The notes under the pieces: generated by a model
Seen by the model: only the letters and a program-made list of their open reading frames with translations
What the model was told of the DNA's origin: nothing
Databases searched by the model: none
Shown here: in pieces, positions 19,560-22,113 of the stretch
Layout of the letters: every line of letters starts with the position of its first letter
Numbering within the stretch: position 1 is the stretch's first letter
Source: Kalaharituber pfeilii
Taxonomy: Eukaryota > Ascomycota > Pezizomycetes > Pezizales > Pezizaceae
DNA: 22,113 nt
Assembly: GCA_015179045.1 (NCBI GenBank)
Contig: WHUZ01000228.1
Location: 1-22,113, forward strand
Reading direction: 5' to 3'
Position numbers and translations under genes: made by a program

Positions 19560-20900
19560 TCTTCCTTCTTTGGCTTCGGTTGGGTTTCCACTACTTCTTT
19601 TCGCAGCATGACGTCATCTTGTACCTGATGCATCGGTTGCCTTTTCGTCTGAATCAGTTCTTCAGGTATGTCATCGCTCTTCTTGTTCTTCGGAGGTGGA
19701 GGTGGCTGTATCGTAGAGCTGCTGCTGACGGAGGTGATGTTTGTCATAGTGGTGGAGGGAGTGAAACACTTATTCCCAGGCTTTCCCAGGGCATCAGCAA
19801 TGGAAACTTCCATTGGTTCAGTCGCTTCGACAATCAGGATGACCCACTAGAAGGTTTCAGACATCTTCCGAATGCTGGCGGAGACATCGGAAATGAGGAC
19901 AGGGTCGGGGTCTTTGCCACGTCATTGAAACTCATCGATCTCAATTAAGAAATTCTGCATCCTACTCTACTGCTTGCGTCCGAATGTTTCGAGCAGCCTC
20001 AGCAATGGCTGAGGAGTCCTGGAAGGTCATACGCAGTAGGGTGAGAGCTGTGGCATATAATGCTGAGGGGTTCCGACGAAAAATGTGAGGGCATGGCCCT
20101 TCAAGCGAGAGGTTTCATCATCGGCAGTGATTCACGAACTCCTAGTCCATCGTTAGACCAGGAAAGAAAATTGTCAAGCTCTTTTTCATCCCCATCAAAC
20201 TTTTCTGGAGGGGGAATTTTTCGCAGAAGGCGGAGGTCAGCCCCCATAGCATCAACTGACGAGAGGAGGAGGCATCGAATCTTGGGCTCGGCGGGAGCCG
20301 CGAGAGAGATACGAGGAGGAGGAGGTCTCACGGCAATAACTGACTCATGGGGATAACGAGAAGGCGGAGGAGGAGAGAAAGATCCCATGGCAGTGCTTGG
20401 CTCGTGGGGAAAACGAAGAGGCGTAGGGTCTCGTACTCGATGAGAACCGCAAGACAGGGCACGAGGAGGAGGAGTACCCGCACTATCAATACCCGGCGGA
20501 GTAGGTCCTCCGGGATCAGGTTTTAGTGCGCCGTGCGATTTGCCAACTCGGGTCGGGGAACATTTGCAGGTTATGGAGAAAACCACACTATCAGTACCCA
20601 GTGGAGAGAATGCTTCGGAGGAAAGCCTTTCGAACCTGGGTAGGCCACAGAGGCTACGCTGGCTGTCATTGTTGCGGAGTCGGTGCTGGCTGGAATACTA
20701 GCTGCTGCAATATTTGACCACGCATACTTGCCCGTAGCTAGGCAACGTGGGTTATTGTGTTTTGCAGCTCTTGCTAGCTCTGAGAGAGAGGGGTAGATAC
20801 ATTACCTGGAAACGCTTGCTCGTCACGGAGGTTGGCGACATCTCCGGGAAGAGGTCCTCGAGGAAGAGGAGACAGTGGATGAGCCTTCCGGTACCGACAT
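19560..20900 (-). pseudogene. gag: Gag of element C (degenerate)
   Basis: A candidate start is ATG at 20900-20898 (MSVPEGSSTVSSSSRTSS), though A has ACG here. A stop soon follows, and the frame recovers with Gln-rich sequence (GQILQQLVFQPAP, about 20700). From 20586 to 20101 a long open stretch encodes repeated Pro-rich modules (PPPPSRYPHES, PPPPRISLAAPAEP). Then comes the start of the capsid domain, LLRKIPPPEKFDGDEKELD (about 20235-20180). After 20101 the frame breaks. From 19813 to 19274 another open stretch (Ser/Pro-rich, then Lys/Glu-rich) leads into protease. The zinc knuckle seen in A is lost here through a 15-base deletion (about 19600-19630). Gag would build the particle, but this copy cannot. 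Confidence 0.78.
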
Positions 20901-20939
20901 TGTGGAGGCGGGGTGGTAGGTGAAAGAGGAGCGGTGTAA
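20901..20939 (-). other. Primer-binding-site region of C (no recognised tRNA match)
   Basis: On the complement, directly after the LTR: TTACACCGCTCCTC, conserved with A. No TGG-type tRNA complement is apparent. Confidence 0.4.
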
Positions 20940-21679
20940 TGTTATGGGCGTGAGGTGCTCGGCTCCGGTGGGCGCTGAAAGGTACCGGATGTTGCGGCTA
21001 CGGTGGGGAAAATGGCGAGGCCGGTGTCGTCCCGAAAGTATGAATACGGCAGGTCGGAATGGCTACGGAGGTGTATATGGTAGACCGGAAGGACAGCTAC
21101 TCGGCGGGGGGCACACAGCGGAGCAGAGCGATTCACAGGCGTAATAATGGAACGATAGGTTCAGAGTTTATAGAGAAACTTAGAACACCGCTTGTGTCTT
21201 GATTCTTCTAACTATGCTATCACCAGCCGGCGCTTATATAGACTTCAGCGCAGCCATATATGAGGGGTCAACAAATGAATAATTGGCTGGCAATACGGCG
21301 ATTCCTTATCAATGCCAATACCGATGGTAATAGGCACACGTAACGAAAACATGCAAAAATAGTACGGGACAAAGATAACGAATGTACTAATGCATGTGCG
21401 TATATAAATTAAGCTTCCGTAATTCGAGTGTATGCATCAAGCTGCATTCCGGATAACACACCCTTCCGTAGTACTGCCCTATCGAAATGATGCGAGAATC
21501 AACAGCTAAGCCTAACGGGTGATCAGTCCAGTCAATCAGTGTTGGTCTTATGTTCGATTACAGGGTTAGCGTCTTCCCCTTGGCGGGTAAGTCTTCACCT
21601 TTAGCCGTAGCAGCTAATTAGTAGTGGAACTCTTGCCCCTTGCCATAGTGGTAGGCAAGTTTCCACCTTAGCTGTAACA
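20940..21679 (-). repeat. 5' LTR of element C
   Basis: 740 bp, TGTTACAGC...CCATAACA in element direction. It contains a TATATAAG box at about 21233-21241 (complement) and the downstream block shared with A, D and E. Near its start the head sequence GCTAAGGTGGAAACTT recurs 67 bases later as GCTAAAGGTGAAGACTT (plus-strand 21659-21673 and 21591-21605). Confidence 0.95.
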
Positions 21680-21699
21680 TTTCTATTATGTTCACGCCA

Positions 21700-21895
21700 T
21701 TCCGACTACTGTAAACCTTTCTAATGCATGCCTCCATTACATTCATATCTTTCTAGGTACTGCAGACCTTCCTAATGCATACCTCTATTACATTCATGCC
21801 TTTCTAGCTACCTCAGACCTTCCTAATGCATGCTTCTATTACATTCATGCCTTTTCTACTATTACAGACTTTCTTAATATATGTTTTCTGTTACA
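21700..21895 (+). repeat. 51-bp tandem array in the D LTR (split by C)
   Basis: Units carry ACCTTCCTAATGCATG, CTCTATTACATTCATG and CCTTTCTA. The ACCTT(T/C)CT cores are at 21715, 21766, 21817 and 21868, all 51 bp apart. A fifth core at 15591 lies exactly 51 bp before the first when C and one target duplication are removed. Confidence 0.92.
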
Positions 21896-21950
21896 TTTCT
21901 CTGCCTGTATAGCTTAGCATATTTATCGTCATGTTACTGTTAATTAACTA

Positions 21951-22036
21951 GTCATGTATGACAGCTGGAAGTCTATATAAATGAGCTAAACAGTTAGCTA
22001 GAAGGAAATTAAGACACAAGTAGTGTTCTAAGTTAA
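21951..22036 (+). promoter_or_regulatory. LTR promoter core of D
   Basis: The palindrome GTCATGTATGAC (21951-21962) is followed 11 bases later by the TATATAA box (21974-21980), then by the conserved downstream block ending GTGTTCTAAGTT (22025-22036). The same arrangement is seen in A and E and, with a decayed palindrome, in C. Confidence 0.55.
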
Positions 22037-22113
22037 ACTCTCACTTAACACTCTTGCATAACCTTTTATCATCCACTTCGCTGCCTTCGTGAATCTAGAG
22101 TCACTCTCATGAG

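Larger units (their letters stand above)
15612..21679 (-). mobile_element. Element C: full-length Ty3/Gypsy chromovirus nested in D
   Basis: It is 6068 bp long on the minus strand, with two 740-bp LTRs (20940-21679 as 5', 15612-16351 as 3'). A perfect target duplication TTTCT flanks it (15607-15611 and 21680-21684). The internal region of 4588 bp carries gag and pol with a partial chromodomain and a 7-G polypurine tract. It is the same family as A. It keeps many CpG sites that A has lost, so its composition stands out from the AT-rich surroundings. Stops, frameshifts, a tandem duplication and deletions show that it too is dead. Confidence 0.95.
21680..22113 (+). repeat. LTR of element D, right piece
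   Basis: It continues D's LTR after C. It contains the 51-bp tandem array, GTCATGTATGAC at 21951-21962, TATATAA at 21974-21980 and the shared downstream block (AATTAAGACACAAGTAG, GTGTTCTAAGTT) at 22006-22036. The LTR end (expected TAACA) is not reached, so whether D is a solo LTR or a full element cannot be told. Confidence 0.8.

Noticed and set aside
19580..19948. Open plus-strand frame of 122 codons
   Set aside because: It is antisense to the gag region of C, whose minus-strand frame (Ser/Pro-rich then Lys/Glu-rich) aligns with A. The plus frame is a shadow.
20060..20356. Plus-strand frame rich in Arg and Gly
   Set aside because: It is antisense to the Pro-rich part of C gag. The composition is explained by the CCT-rich repeats on the other strand.

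Overview
The window is a gene-free block of nested, decayed retrotransposons and degenerate tandem repeats. It most likely comes from a filamentous ascomycete fungus. The clues are a Tad1-type LINE ORF1 fragment, Ty3/Gypsy elements including a chromodomain-bearing chromovirus, and a decay pattern dominated by C-to-T/G-to-A changes at CpG and CpA sites, as expected from repeat-induced point mutation (RIP) or methyl-cytosine deamination. The organism is inferred; no host gene, rRNA or tRNA was recognised. No long intact gene is present, and nearly every reading frame is interrupted.

Layout. 1-279 (+) is a LINE ORF1 remnant. About 280-975 is AT-rich and holds a short-unit minisatellite. 976-3437 (-) is Gypsy element E: its 5' LTR (2844-3437), an upstream coding-like segment and gag, with pol missing. 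3442-3586 and 9858 to about 10850 are a degenerate 56-bp tandem array, split by Gypsy chromovirus A (3587-9852, + strand, 633-bp LTRs, target duplication ATTCT). About 10850-12320 has no gene and contains a second AT-rich minisatellite. 12323-15418 (+) is Gypsy element B: gag, protease and the first part of reverse transcriptase. B is cut by element D, whose LTR starts at 15419. D's LTR is itself split by Gypsy chromovirus C (15612-21679, - strand, 740-bp LTRs, target duplication TTTCT). D resumes at 21680 and runs off the window at 22113.

How the parts relate. A and C belong to one family: their leaders, gag, pol domain order, chromodomain and polypurine tract match. A is strongly CpG-depleted and C much less so. 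Each has its own deletions, so neither could supply a full set of functions. The insertion order on the right side is B, then D, then C. The LTRs of A, C, D and E share a promoter core (near-palindrome, TATA box, then a conserved block just downstream), although their interiors differ.

I found no credible undescribed protein system. The most interesting signals are structural: two exact insertion histories that can be read from target duplications and repeat phase, almost pure transition divergence between the two LTRs of C, satellite-like arrays both inside and outside the elements, and the shared LTR promoter block. All alignments were made by eye.
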